A DNA stretch of 64,000 nt from Candidatus Dormiibacterota bacterium (GTDB taxonomy: Bacteria; Chloroflexota; Dormibacteria; Dormibacterales; Dormibacteraceae): contig PNAG01000021.1 in NCBI GenBank assembly GCA_003169845.1, forward strand, positions 1 through 64,000, in the 5' to 3' direction. The notes beneath the pieces were generated by a model that had not been told where the DNA came from, searched no databases, and worked only from the letters and a program-made list of their open reading frames with translations. Every line of letters begins with the position of its first letter. Position 1 is the first letter of the stretch. The position numbers were made by a program, and so were the translations under genes. Below are positions 39,718-49,300 of the stretch, one piece after another.

Positions 39718-40494
39718 ATGGCTGCGCAAGTCCGTTTCTGTGGTCGCTGCGGAGCGCCGGTGCCGTTCGGCGCGCCGTTTTGCGGGCGCTGTGGCGCGCC
39801 CCAGGTGGCCCAGGCCGCGGCGGCCGCACCGGTTTACAGCTACCCGATGGCGCCCCACGCGACATTTCCGACTGCACGCCAGTGGCGGAGCTCGCAGGTC
39901 GCGGTCGCGGGCGGGCTGCTCGCCATTCTCGCCATCGTGACGGTGGCGGTAAGCACCTTTGCCGTCTCGCATATCATCGGAGGGAATCATTCGACCTGCA
40001 CCGTCAACTGCGCACCGAAATTCGTCACACCGCTACCTGAATCCGCCACCTACCGGAGCGCGACCTACAAGTTCGAGGTCGACTACAGCTCGGCCTGGAC
40101 AGTGCGCAGCGAGGACGCGACCCGCATCTCGCTTGGCACCAAGATCGGACTGCTCCAGGTCGTCGGGATGAATGGCGGCCAGCCGCTGAGCCAGGTGCTG
40201 CAGTCCACGGTGTCCGCACTCCCCACGGCGCAGTGGCAGGACGTGGCGCAGGTCTCGGACCTCAAAGGCGCGCACATCGGCGACCAGGATGGGATCGGAG
40301 CCGTGTACTCCGCCAACCTGATCGGGACCAACTCCACCTCAGCACAGGTGCGATTCGCGGTCATCGTCGCGACGCGCGCGGGAGTCACCGTGGTCGTTTT
40401 CGCCGCCGATCCAGCCGACCCGAAAAACTCACCGAACGGCATGCCTGAGGGTCAGTCGTTCGATTACATGTGTACCGAGTTCCGCTGGGCCTAG
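39718..40494 (+). CDS. Zinc-ribbon, single-span membrane protein with exported domain
   Basis: 258 residues. N-terminal zinc ribbon FCGRCGAPVPFGAPFCGRCG (7-26), one membrane helix (about 61-84) and an exported alpha/beta domain (about 100-258) of the PsbP/MOG1-like type seen in many secreted Terrabacteria proteins (SATYRSATYKFEVDYSSAWTVRSEDATRISL). It starts immediately after the previous stop, so it is the last gene of the sedolisin operon. The exterior domain could sense or bind a substrate and signal to the cytoplasmic zinc ribbon; this is inference. Confidence 0.7.
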   Translation: MAAQVRFCGRCGAPVPFGAPFCGRCGAPQVAQAAAAAPVYSYPMAPHATFPTARQWRSSQVAVAGGLLAILAIVTVAVSTFAVSHIIGGNHSTCTVNCAPKFVTPLPESATYRSATYKFEVDYSSAWTVRSEDATRISLGTKIGLLQVVGMNGGQPLSQVLQSTVSALPTAQWQDVAQVSDLKGAHIGDQDGIGAVYSANLIGTNSTSAQVRFAVIVATRAGVTVVVFAADPADPKNSPNGMPEGQSFDYMCTEFRWA

Positions 40495-40506
40495 GCGCCA
40501 AGGTCC

Positions 40507-41130
40507 ATGGACACCGAGCTGCTCGCGTTCGCCGGAATTTCCATCCTCCTCGCGATCACGCCCGGGCCCGACATGGCGGTGGTGACCAAGAACGCCCTGG
40601 CCCATGGGCGGCGCGGGGTAGTCTTGACGACCACGGGGATCGCACTCGCCCTTGCGATCTGGATCACTGCGACGGCGGTCGGCCTCTCCGCACTGCTCAG
40701 GGCGTCCGGCCAGGCGTTCTTCCTGATCAAGCTCGTGGGCGCCGCGTACCTCGCTTACCTCGGAGTGCGCACGCTGATCGATTCGCGACGGCGTCCTGAT
40801 GACTTGCTCGAGCGCGCGCCCGCTCCCGCACCGGCCCACGCCATCTTTCGCCAGGGATTTCTTTCTGCCCTCTCGAACCCGAAGCTTGGGGTGTTCTTCG
40901 TGACTTTCCTGCCCCAGTTCGTGGCGCCCGGCCAGCCTGTGCTCGCCCGACTGTTTCTGCTCGGCGTCATCTTCGCTCTGATCGGATGGACGTGGATGAA
41001 CGTGTACGGGCTCTTCGTCACGCGGATCCGCGACTTCATCACGGCCCCGCGCGTACGCCAGTGGATGGAGCGCGTCACCGGGGTTGTGCTGCTCGGCTTC
41101 GGCGCTCGCCTCGCAGTCGAACGGCTCTGA
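40507..41130 (+). CDS. LysE/RhtB family amino acid exporter
   Basis: 207 residues, six membrane helices. Family signature near the N-terminus: LLAITPGPDMAVVTKNALAHGRRGG-type sequence (here AITPGPDMAVVTKNALAHGR) and GFLSALSNPKLGVFFVTFLPQF in the middle. Exports amino acids such as threonine, homoserine or lysine; specificity unknown. ATG 40507 with AAGG 3 bases upstream. It is 12 bases after the sedolisin operon, so it may be co-transcribed. Confidence 0.9.
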   Translation: MDTELLAFAGISILLAITPGPDMAVVTKNALAHGRRGVVLTTTGIALALAIWITATAVGLSALLRASGQAFFLIKLVGAAYLAYLGVRTLIDSRRRPDDLLERAPAPAPAHAIFRQGFLSALSNPKLGVFFVTFLPQFVAPGQPVLARLFLLGVIFALIGWTWMNVYGLFVTRIRDFITAPRVRQWMERVTGVVLLGFGARLAVERL

Positions 41131-41145
41131 TCTCGGGCTCTACCG

Positions 41146-41682
41146 TCAGTCGGTCTGCGGCAGGTCGAACGAGATGTCGTAGACGCCGCCGCTCAGCCTG
41201 GCATGGTGAATCCAGCCCATCTTTCTGAGCAGCCCGAGCATCTGCTGGTTTTCGGGCAGGACGATCAGCGTGAAGCTCTTGATTCCGTGTTGGCGCGCGG
41301 CCCGCGCGAGGATTGCCAGCAGTGCGCCTCCGAGACCTCGACGCTGGAACTCGTCGACCACCGCCACCGCAACCTCGGCGACATCGGTGTTTGGCACTCG
41401 GTCGTATCGCGCTACACCGAGAATGCGCTCCTTGCCTCTCGGTTTGTCCGTCGTCGCGACCAGCGCGAACCGATCCTTGTGATCGACCACCGCGAGCCGG
41501 TGAGCGAGCGCATCCGGCAGACGCTTCAGGGGTGAAAAGAACCTGAAGTAGACGCTGCGCTCAGACATTGCGGCCACCGCCTCGTGCAGCAGCGGCTCGT
41601 CCTCCGGCTCGATCGGCCTGACCAGGACCTTGGTCCCGTCTTCGAGATCGAGCGGCCTCGGCTGGAAATAGAGCGTCCCCAC
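41146..41682 (-). CDS. GNAT family N-acetyltransferase
   Basis: 178 residues. Acetyl-CoA motif VAVVDEFQRRGLGGALLAILARAAR (about 107-130) followed by FTLIVLPENQQMLGLLRKMGW. N-terminal VRPIEPEDEPLLHEAVAAMSERSVYFRFFSP matches the acetyltransferase domain fused to acyl-CoA synthetases (Pat-type), so protein lysine acetylation is a possibility. GTG at 41682 lies exactly 6 bases after TACCTT (41694-41689). Divergent from a GT87 gene. Confidence 0.85.
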   Translation of the reverse strand: MGTLYFQPRPLDLEDGTKVLVRPIEPEDEPLLHEAVAAMSERSVYFRFFSPLKRLPDALAHRLAVVDHKDRFALVATTDKPRGKERILGVARYDRVPNTDVAEVAVAVVDEFQRRGLGGALLAILARAARQHGIKSFTLIVLPENQQMLGLLRKMGWIHHARLSGGVYDISFDLPQTD

Positions 41683-41688
41683 CGCTAC

Positions 41689-41708
41689 AAGGTAACGGCC
41701 TATACCAT
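41689..41708. promoter_or_regulatory. Divergent -10 boxes for GNAT and GT87 genes
   Basis: Minus: TACCTT at 41694-41689, 6 bases before GTG 41682. Plus: TACCAT at 41703-41708, 5 bases before ATG 41714. Start codons are only 31 bases apart. Confidence 0.55.
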
Positions 41709-41713
41709 CCGCG

Positions 41714-42961
41714 ATGCATGACCACCTGCGTCACAAATTCCGAGCTTTCCGAGTGACTGCGCCGGTGCCTCTGACGCAGCGGTGGCGCAACCTCGGCATG
41801 GCCGCCGGCGCGGTGACCGCCGCCCTGTTCGCGGTCTTTGACCTCTACCAGTGGGCGATCGCCTACGCCGGGGACCGGTTCCACAACGACTTCACCTTCT
41901 ACTTCGCGGCGGCTCGGATCGGGCTGGCGCACGGGTGGCCGTCCATCTATGACCTGCACCTCCAGCAGGTGGAGCTCGACGCGATCGGCTCCGGCATCAA
42001 GATCGCTGAGCTCGCTCGCTACATCAGCCCCCCGCCGGTCGCCTGGTCCGCGCTGCCGCTGACGGTGCTGCCATATCCCGCCGCGTACTGGACGTGGAGC
42101 GCGCTGCTCCTCATCGCTCTTGCCCTCGCCTGGCGCTTTGCGTCTCCCGGCCAGGGACTCTGGCGGGTCGCCCATCTCGCTGCCGCGATCGGGTGGCTAC
42201 CCGTCATCTACGGCCTGCAGCTGGGCCAGCCCGGACTCTTCGTGGCGCTTGGCGTTGCCGCCTGCTACGCATTGCTGAGGTCGGAACGCCCTTTCTGGGC
42301 GGGGATTGCACTTGGAGCGCTCGCGCTCAAGCCCCAGCTTGCGTTCCTGGTTCCGGCCGCTCTACTGCTGAGCGGGCGCACGCGAGCCTTCTGGGGCAGC
42401 GTTCTCGCTCTGGGCCTTCTGGCCGCGGCTTCGGCGCTCGCGCTCGGCCCGGGCGGCATAGCCGCTTACGAGGCCAGGTTGAGCTTCGCCGCCGGCGTAC
42501 CGGTGAACCGTGAGCTGACCCTCGCCCCGCTGATCGGCAACCTCGCCAGCGGAGCAGCCCCTCTTTGGCTGACGCGCGTGATTCAGGCCGGGATCGCCCT
42601 GTGGGCCCTTTTTCTCGCTTACCGCCTGCGCCGCCGAGGCTATGAATGGATCTTCATCCCGGCGCTGGTCGGGGGATTGCTCGCCACCCCCTACCTGCAC
42701 CTCGACGACCTGGCGATGCTGGGCCTGGCGGCGTGGCTCTACTTGCGCACCTCGCCATCCGCGTGGACTTTCGCGTTCATGCTCGCCGTTGCGATCGCGG
42801 CCGAGGGCCTACCCATCTGGGGGCCTCTGCCCGTGATCGTCGGTGAGGTGGGCGCCCTCGTTTTGCTTTCAGTCGCGGCGCTGAAAGATCACGAGTCGCC
42901 CGTTGAGATTGCGGCCCCGTGGCGCCCCCCGCCTTCCACAAAGCGTCGGGCTCCGTCTTGA
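41714..42961 (+). CDS. GT87-like membrane glycosyltransferase (DUF2029) 1
   Basis: 415 residues with about ten membrane helices. The family motif after the first helix is clear: HNDFTFYFAAARIGLAHGWPSIYDLHLQQ, carrying the catalytic-type Asp of polyprenol-phosphate-mannose-dependent transferases. GT87 enzymes such as mycobacterial PimE mannosylate lipid-linked or cell-envelope glycans. A paralogue lies at 61495. The last 73 bases overlap the convergent enoyl-CoA hydratase gene. Confidence 0.82.
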   Translation: MHDHLRHKFRAFRVTAPVPLTQRWRNLGMAAGAVTAALFAVFDLYQWAIAYAGDRFHNDFTFYFAAARIGLAHGWPSIYDLHLQQVELDAIGSGIKIAELARYISPPPVAWSALPLTVLPYPAAYWTWSALLLIALALAWRFASPGQGLWRVAHLAAAIGWLPVIYGLQLGQPGLFVALGVAACYALLRSERPFWAGIALGALALKPQLAFLVPAALLLSGRTRAFWGSVLALGLLAAASALALGPGGIAAYEARLSFAAGVPVNRELTLAPLIGNLASGAAPLWLTRVIQAGIALWALFLAYRLRRRGYEWIFIPALVGGLLATPYLHLDDLAMLGLAAWLYLRTSPSAWTFAFMLAVAIAAEGLPIWGPLPVIVGEVGALVLLSVAALKDHESPVEIAAPWRPPPSTKRRAPS

Positions 42962-43638
42962 GCCTCGCCTGAAGCCAGCACGTCGAGCCCGCCGCGAGCT
43001 TCGGCCGCGGCTGCCTCGTCGAGGCCGAGCGACCACTGGGTGAGAGCGCTTCGGCGGTCGGCCCGCAGCGCGCTCTGTGGCAGGTCCGCGATCTGTTGGG
43101 CGAGCGCCTGCGCCTCCTCGAGCGCTCGCCCAGGCTCGACGATTCGTTCGACCAGGCCGATCTGCAAGGCCTCCATCGCCGCGACCGGTCGGCCGGTAAG
43201 GATCAGCTCGAGCGCTCTGCCCTGGCCGATGATGCGAGGCAGCCGGATCGTGCCCATGTCGATCAAAGGGACCCCGAAGCGCCGGTTATACATGCCGAGC
43301 GTCGCGTCGGTGGCTGCGACCCGAAGGTCGCACCAAAGTGCGAGCTCGATGCCGCCTGCCACGGCATAGCCTTCGATCGCGGCAATCACGGGCTTGCTCA
43401 ACACCATCCTGGTCGGCCCCATCGGGCCGTCACCGCTCTCTGACGAAGGACTCCGAGGGTCTGCGGCCAACGCTTTCAAGTCGAAGCCCGCGCAGAAGTT
43501 GCCTCCGGCTCCGGCCAGGACCGCGACCGCGAGGGAGTCCGCCTTCTCGAAGCTATAGAAAGCGTCCCTCAACGCGGAAGCGGTTTCCGGGTCGACCGCG
43601 TTCCTGACTTCCGGCCGCGTGATCGTGACCGTCATCAC
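42889..43638 (-). CDS. Enoyl-CoA hydratase/isomerase family protein
   Basis: 249 residues of the crotonase fold. Oxyanion-hole segments GAGGNFCAGFDLKALA and KPVIAAIEGYAVAGGIELALWCDLRVAA, plus RRFGVPLIDMGTIRLPRIIG with the position-specific acidic residue replaced, so hydration versus another crotonase reaction is uncertain. Starts GTG-ATG at 43638 with GAGG upstream; a few upstream codons (VHVAVEGS) still look like the family's first strand but contain no canonical start. It lies 40 bases downstream of pruA on the same strand. Role probably in acyl-CoA breakdown. Confidence 0.87.
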   Translation of the reverse strand: MMTVTITRPEVRNAVDPETASALRDAFYSFEKADSLAVAVLAGAGGNFCAGFDLKALAADPRSPSSESGDGPMGPTRMVLSKPVIAAIEGYAVAGGIELALWCDLRVAATDATLGMYNRRFGVPLIDMGTIRLPRIIGQGRALELILTGRPVAAMEALQIGLVERIVEPGRALEEAQALAQQIADLPQSALRADRRSALTQWSLGLDEAAAAEARGGLDVLASGEAQDGARRFVEGGGRHGAAISTGDS

Positions 43639-43678
43639 GCTGCCCTCAACTGCGACATGGACTTTGGGGGCCGTTCGG

Positions 43679-45313
43679 CTACTCCGCGTCCATGTGGGGA
43701 TAGCGGTGATCGGTCGGCGGCACGTAGGTCTCCTTGATCGTGCGGGGGCTGACCCAGCGGATCAGGTTCAAGAACGAGCCCGCCTTGTCATTCGTACCCG
43801 AGGCTCTGGCGCCACCGAAGGGCTGCAGACCCACGACCGCGCCGGTGGGCTTGTCGTTGATGTAGAAGTTGCCGGCCGCGTTGACCAGAGTCTCCGACGC
43901 TGTGCGAATCGCCTGGCGGTCTTGCGCGAAGATGGCGCCGGTCAAGCCGTATGGACTCGTGCGGTCGCACAGAGCGAGCGTCTCCTCGAACTTGCCGTCT
44001 GCGTACGGATAGACGGTGAGAATTGGGCCAAACAGCTCCTCGCGCAGCAACTTGAAGTCCGGATCGGTCGTCTCGATCACCGTCGGGCGGATGAACCAAC
44101 CGACGCTGTCGTCACCCTTGCCTCCGGCGACGACCTTCGCGCTGTCTGCCTTGCGCGCGAAATCGATCGCCTTCATGTGGTTCGAGTAGGCGTTTCCGTC
44201 GATCACCGCGCCCATGAAGTTGCGGAAGTCTGCGACATCGCCCTGCGGGATCGCTTCGACCTCGTCGGCCATCTCCGATCGCATCGCCTTCCACATGGAC
44301 TGCGGGATGTAGGCGCGGGAGGCGGCGGAACACTTTTGACCCTGATATTCGAAGGCGCCGCGGATCAGCGCGGTGCGGAGCGCGTCCGGGTCGGCCGACT
44401 CGTGAGCGAAAATGAAATCCTTCCCGCCCGTTTCACCGACCAGGCGCGGGTACGTGCGGTAGTGGCCGACGTTCTGGCCCACCGTCCTCCACATCCCCTG
44501 GAACACCTCGGTGGACCCTGTGAAATGGATCCCGGCCAGCTCCTTGTGCGCGAGGACCTGCTCGGAGATCTTCGAGGCGCTGCCGCTCACCATGTTGATC
44601 ACGCCGGGGGGCAGGCCCGCCTCGTTGAGGATCTCCATCAAGAAGTGGCTCACCAGCAGCGTCTGCGTTGCGGGCTTGAAGACCACCGTGTTGCCCATCA
44701 GCGCAGCCGCCGTGGGCAGGTTGGCGCCGATGGACGTGAAGTTGAACGGGCTGACCGCGAAGACGAAACCCTCCAGCGGCCTGTACTCGAGGCGGTTCCA
44801 GGCGGTGCCGTCGTTGCCCGGCTGCTGAGTCAGCAGCTGGTCTCCAAAGAACGCGTTGTAGCGCCAGAAGTCGACCGATTCGCAAGCCGCGTCGATCTCC
44901 GCCTGGTGGACCGTCTTGGACTGACCCAGCATGGTGGCGGCGTTGATCGTGTCTCGCCAGGGTCCGGCCAGCAGCGAAGCCGCGCGCAGGAGCACCGCCG
45001 CGCGGTCGTGATAGGAGGTCGCCGCCCAGGCGCGACGAGCCTTGAGGGCCGCGTTGATGGCATCGCCGAAGTCTTTGTCCCCGCCGACCGCGTACTCGGC
45101 GATGCTGAGCTCCTTGCGGTGCGGGGAGCGAATGTCGGCTCTTGAAGCACCCCATCGCCTCTCGCCGCCGATCTGCATCGGGACCTCGGTCCGCGCGTCG
45201 GTGAGCTCGGCCAGCCTGGCCTTGAGCGACCTGCGGTAGTGATCACCCGGCGCGTACAGGCGCACGGGCTCGTTGACTGGGGTGGGAACCCTGAAGTGTC
45301 CGTCGGCGGTCAT
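43679..45313 (-). CDS. pruA: L-glutamate gamma-semialdehyde (1-pyrroline-5-carboxylate) dehydrogenase
   Basis: 544 residues, the usual size of the monofunctional enzyme. Aldehyde dehydrogenase fold with FAVSPFNFTSIGANLP, catalytic Glu in LVGETGGKDF, catalytic Cys in YQGQKCSAASRAYIP and the C-terminal FGGARASGTNDKAGSFLNLIRWVSPR typical of the P5CDH group. Oxidises glutamate semialdehyde to glutamate, the second step of proline and arginine catabolism. ATG 45313 has GAGGAG 5 bases upstream and was chosen over the frame extension to 45349. No proline dehydrogenase is next to it. Confidence 0.94.
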   Translation of the reverse strand: MTADGHFRVPTPVNEPVRLYAPGDHYRRSLKARLAELTDARTEVPMQIGGERRWGASRADIRSPHRKELSIAEYAVGGDKDFGDAINAALKARRAWAATSYHDRAAVLLRAASLLAGPWRDTINAATMLGQSKTVHQAEIDAACESVDFWRYNAFFGDQLLTQQPGNDGTAWNRLEYRPLEGFVFAVSPFNFTSIGANLPTAAALMGNTVVFKPATQTLLVSHFLMEILNEAGLPPGVINMVSGSASKISEQVLAHKELAGIHFTGSTEVFQGMWRTVGQNVGHYRTYPRLVGETGGKDFIFAHESADPDALRTALIRGAFEYQGQKCSAASRAYIPQSMWKAMRSEMADEVEAIPQGDVADFRNFMGAVIDGNAYSNHMKAIDFARKADSAKVVAGGKGDDSVGWFIRPTVIETTDPDFKLLREELFGPILTVYPYADGKFEETLALCDRTSPYGLTGAIFAQDRQAIRTASETLVNAAGNFYINDKPTGAVVGLQPFGGARASGTNDKAGSFLNLIRWVSPRTIKETYVPPTDHRYPHMDAE

Positions 45314-45378
45314 CTCGACTCCTCGGTGAGGCTGCTTCTGATCGCCCAAATCGTAACCCGGACCCGTATCCCAACAAG

Positions 45379-46323
45379 TTGGCCGTCAAGACTGTTCGGA
45401 GGCGATCTTTGCTCGGCCTGGTCCCGTCCCCCGAACCTCGCCCTGTCGCCGTGTCGGATCGGGTCCGCCAGACCGTTGCGCTGCTCGCGCGCCGCGGCTA
45501 CGCGCTGAGCGCCGAACGGCTGGCGGAGCTCTGTATCGGGGGCCCGATCTCGCCTCAGGAGGTGCTCTGGACGGTGGCCGCCTGCCGCGACCTTGTCATC
45601 GCCGATGACCTCGTCGTCGATCGCGCGGAGCTGGCCCGGGTGGACCAGATCCGATCTCGGGCGAGCGGTCATCGGGACGGCGCGAGCGCCTACATCGAGA
45701 TGACGGCCAGGTTTGTGCGGGCGCTGGTTGCCTTTGCCCCCTTCATCCGCAGCGTGTCGATCGCGGGCTCGCTGGCGAGCGGAGGCTTCCGTGAGTCCGA
45801 CGACGTGGACCTCAACCTGGTCGTGGACGATGGCCACCGGCACCTGGCCTACGTCGCGGTCAACTTTCTCGGCCTGGCACATGCGCTCGCGCACCGGGCC
45901 AAGCCCGTCGACGACCTCACGCGACGCCCGCTTGCCCCCCGCCTGATGACCGCGAACCTGATTCTCGAGCGCTCGCAGTGCCTCCCGCTCCAGCGCCAGG
46001 ACGAGGACATGGCATTCGAGCTACTGATGGCAGAGCCGGTCTTCGGCGTCGACGCCGTCCACGAACTGATCGACGCCAACCCGAACCTGCTGGAGCACTT
46101 CCCTCAGCTGGCCGGCAAGCCTGCGCCACTGCTCATCGAGCCCCCTGTCCGCCGTTTGCCGGCGGCGCTGTTCCCGACGTTTCTCGACGGCGCCGCGCGA
46201 ATGCTTGGCGAAAGCGCGTGGCGGTACATGCAGTGGACCCGCCGCCGGCATCCCGGCGCGCTCGCGCGCGTCGAGTACGTGCGCTCGACCATGCGCCCGT
46301 ACACGTTGTTCGATCGGTCTTGA
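45379..46323 (+). CDS. Nucleotidyltransferase-fold protein
   Basis: 314 residues. Polymerase-beta-type nucleotidyltransferase core SIAGSLASGGFRESDDVDLNLVVDDG (about 130-155), the G-S ... D-x-D pattern that binds metal and NTP. An N-terminal winged-helix-like part (residues 28-85) and a helical C-terminus follow. Substrate unknown. TTG start at 45379 is the best available in frame. It overlaps the next gene by TTGA, making it the first gene of the glycosyltransferase/radical SAM cluster, which hints at a role in making or modifying that cluster's product. Confidence 0.72.
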   Translation: MAVKTVRRRSLLGLVPSPEPRPVAVSDRVRQTVALLARRGYALSAERLAELCIGGPISPQEVLWTVAACRDLVIADDLVVDRAELARVDQIRSRASGHRDGASAYIEMTARFVRALVAFAPFIRSVSIAGSLASGGFRESDDVDLNLVVDDGHRHLAYVAVNFLGLAHALAHRAKPVDDLTRRPLAPRLMTANLILERSQCLPLQRQDEDMAFELLMAEPVFGVDAVHELIDANPNLLEHFPQLAGKPAPLLIEPPVRRLPAALFPTFLDGAARMLGESAWRYMQWTRRRHPGALARVEYVRSTMRPYTLFDRS

Positions 46324-49300
46324 TCCTCTCGATCGCGTTCGCGATTCTCGCCGTCACCAGCATCCTGCTCTTCGCCTTCGGCCTGAACCTGCTTTACCTC
46401 ACGTGGCGCGCCACAAAGCTGCGTCCAATCGCAAGGCGCCTGACCGTGGAGGGTGAAGAGCCGGTCGTCTGCGTGCAGATCCCCGTCTACAACGAGCGCT
46501 ACGTCGCGGAGCGCGTCCTTGACGCGGTGTGCGCCATCGACTGGCCGGCGAGCCGGCTCCGGGTCCAGGTGCTCGACGACTCGGACGACGAGACGGCGTC
46601 CATAGTCGCGACCCGCGTGGCGTTCTGGCGGAGCAACGGGATGCAGGTCACACACGTGACGCGCGGCACCCGAAGCGGTTACAAGGCGGGCGCGCTCGCT
46701 CACGGCCTGACTCTCACCGATGCTGAGCTGGTCGCGATCTTCGACGCGGACTTCGTTCCCCCGCGTGACTTTCTGCGGCGCATCGTCGGCGCGTTCGAAG
46801 ATCCGGCGATCGGATTTGCGCAGGCGAGATGGGGCCACCTCGACGAGGGCTATTCGTGGTTCACCCGGCTGCAGGCGCTCGCGATCGACTTCCACTTTCT
46901 CGTAGAGCAGGCGGTGCGTTCGGCCGGCGGTTACTTCACCAACTTCACGGGCACAGCCGGAGTCTGGCGGCGCAGCGCGATCGAGGATGCGGGCGGCTGG
47001 AGCGCGGAAACGCTGACAGAGGACCTCGACCTGAGCTACAGGGCGCAGCTTCGCGGATGGCGCGCCGCTTACCTCGAAGACCTGGTTGTGCCCGAAGAGC
47101 TACCCGTGTCGATCGACGCCTACCGCCGGCAGCAATCGAGGTGGGCGACCGGGAGCTTCCAATCCGCGTTCAAGCTGCTCATCCCGGTGCTGCGCAGCCG
47201 CAATCGAGCTGCCGTCAAGCTGCAGGCCGCCGTCCATCTCCTGGCGTACGGAATCGGGCCCCTGATGCTGCTGCAGCTGATGTGCTACCCCGTCCTCCTG
47301 CTCAACCTCGGCCGGCACGGCCTTCCCTGGCCATTCGCTTATGCATCGGCGCTCGTCGTGCCGATCGCCGTGGCGCCCTGGTTCGGTTTCATCGTGGCGC
47401 AGACGCGGCTCGGACGCCGGTGGTGGTCCGGACTACCGTCGCTGCTCTGCCAGGTCGTCGGCGCGGGGATGTCGCTGACGGCGATCCTCGCGCTCTTCAG
47501 GGCCACTCGGCGCGGCGGACAGTTCATCCGAACGCCGAAACACAAGATCGAGCGGCCCGGCCAGGAATGGCGGCACCAGGCCTACGTCCGGGTGGGAGAC
47601 CCGCGCGCGCTTGGCGAGGCCGTGTTGGGGCTGGGCGCGCTGACGATCGCTCTGGTCGCGGCGGTCATGCATCAATGGCTGCTCGCCGTCTACGCGAGCA
47701 TGTTCGGGCTGGGCTTCCTGAGCGTGGCGTCACTCAGCGCTATCGATGCGCTCGAGGTGTTGACGCTGCGCAACCTCGGCCGCCGCGCGCTCGCGCGGGT
47801 ACAGGCGGCGGGTCCCAAGGCAGTCCTGCTCGGGCTCTGCGCCGTGCTGCTGCTCTTCGCAGCGCAGATGCCGGAGCCCTTCGAGGACGGTTACGGGCAC
47901 TGGCTCATCGCGGCAAACCTGGCGGTGACCGGACACCTCCACGATCCCCTTTTCGGGATGGAGGACACGTGGCTGCCCGGTTATCACGTACTCGCTGCGG
48001 CGGTCCTGCGGATCTTCGGGTGGTGGCAGTTGGGCGCGTTGAAAGCCCTTGGGGCTTTGCTCGGCCTGATGACGCTCTCTTGCGTTTACGCACTCGCGCC
48101 CAACCCGCGCCAGGCGCGGCTGGCGGTCGCGCTCCTCGTGCTCAATCCGGTCTTCCTTTTCACCTCAGGATCGGCCGTGGTCGAACCCCTTCTTACCCTG
48201 CTCCTCACCGCCGCCTCGCTCGCCGCCGTGCGCGGCCGGATGAAGCTCGCCGCATTGCTGGCGGTGCTTGCTTGCCTCACCGCGACCAAGGCCTGGATCT
48301 GGATCGCGGCCGTGGCCGGCTTCGCCGCGTTCGATCTCGTGCGACGGCGGGCTCCGATGCGCCGGCTGCCTGCTCTCGCGTGGGCGGTGCCCGCGATTGC
48401 CGTGCTCGTTTTCCTTCAGCTTGGTTTTGCGCCGGCCAGCCACTCTGTCGCGCGAGGCTCGCTCGAGGTGGCTTCGGCCACGACCCGAGGCAGTATTCCG
48501 GTAGGAGCGCTCGCCCGGGTCGGCGAGCTCGCCCAGACATATGGGAAGGCCGCCCTACCGCTGTTGGTTTTTGGGGCTGTCGGGCTGTGGCTGGCCGTCC
48601 GCACGAAATCTGGGCTGGAGCGAGCGTCCCTGCGCTTCATCCACTTCCCGGCCCTCGTCTACCTCGCGGCGGTGTTCGGCCTGGTCGCGATCGGGGCTTA
48701 CACCGGCAGCCACCGCTACCTCTATCCGGCGCTTCCATCGCTCGCCCTGCTGGCCGCGGCCGCGCTCGACCGCCACGCCGCCGCCGTCCGGGTCTTTGCC
48801 GTCGCGGCCGCGGGACTCGTGGCAGTGGCATTCATACCTGCCTTCGCGAGCTTCGCCGCCGACAACGCGGGACTGATCGCCGCGGGCCGCGCCGCGGCCG
48901 GCGGAAGCGGTCCGCTGGTCACAGATTCCCCGGTGGTTGCGTTCTACAGCGGCAGGGCGCCGTCCGACATCACGGGGTCAGGGCAGTTGCCCCCTGACCG
49001 CGGACTCGCCATCGACTGGATGCGCACCCACGGAGTGACCGAGCTCGTGGTGGAGGACATCAGCTACTACCGGGCGACCACCATCTTTCCCGACCTGGCT
49101 GCGGGCCGGCCGAGCCCGCCATTCCAATCGCTCGGCCAGCAATCCCGCTACCAGGTCTCCGGCGGTAAGGCTGTCTATGCCTACAGGCTCGGCGCGGCGC
49201 TTTCGCTGCAGTCGATTTTCCCCGGCGTAGACGCCACGGTCGCGCCGTCGCCGGGAGAAGGCAAGACGGCCGCGCTGGCCAAGGGCGTGACATTGAAGGC

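Noticed and set aside
46829..48997. 720-codon open frame within the GT2-GT-C fusion gene, same strand, other frame
   Set aside because: Arg/Ala/Pro-dominated and without hydrophobic periodicity, whereas the chosen frame shows membrane helices and GT2 motifs throughout.
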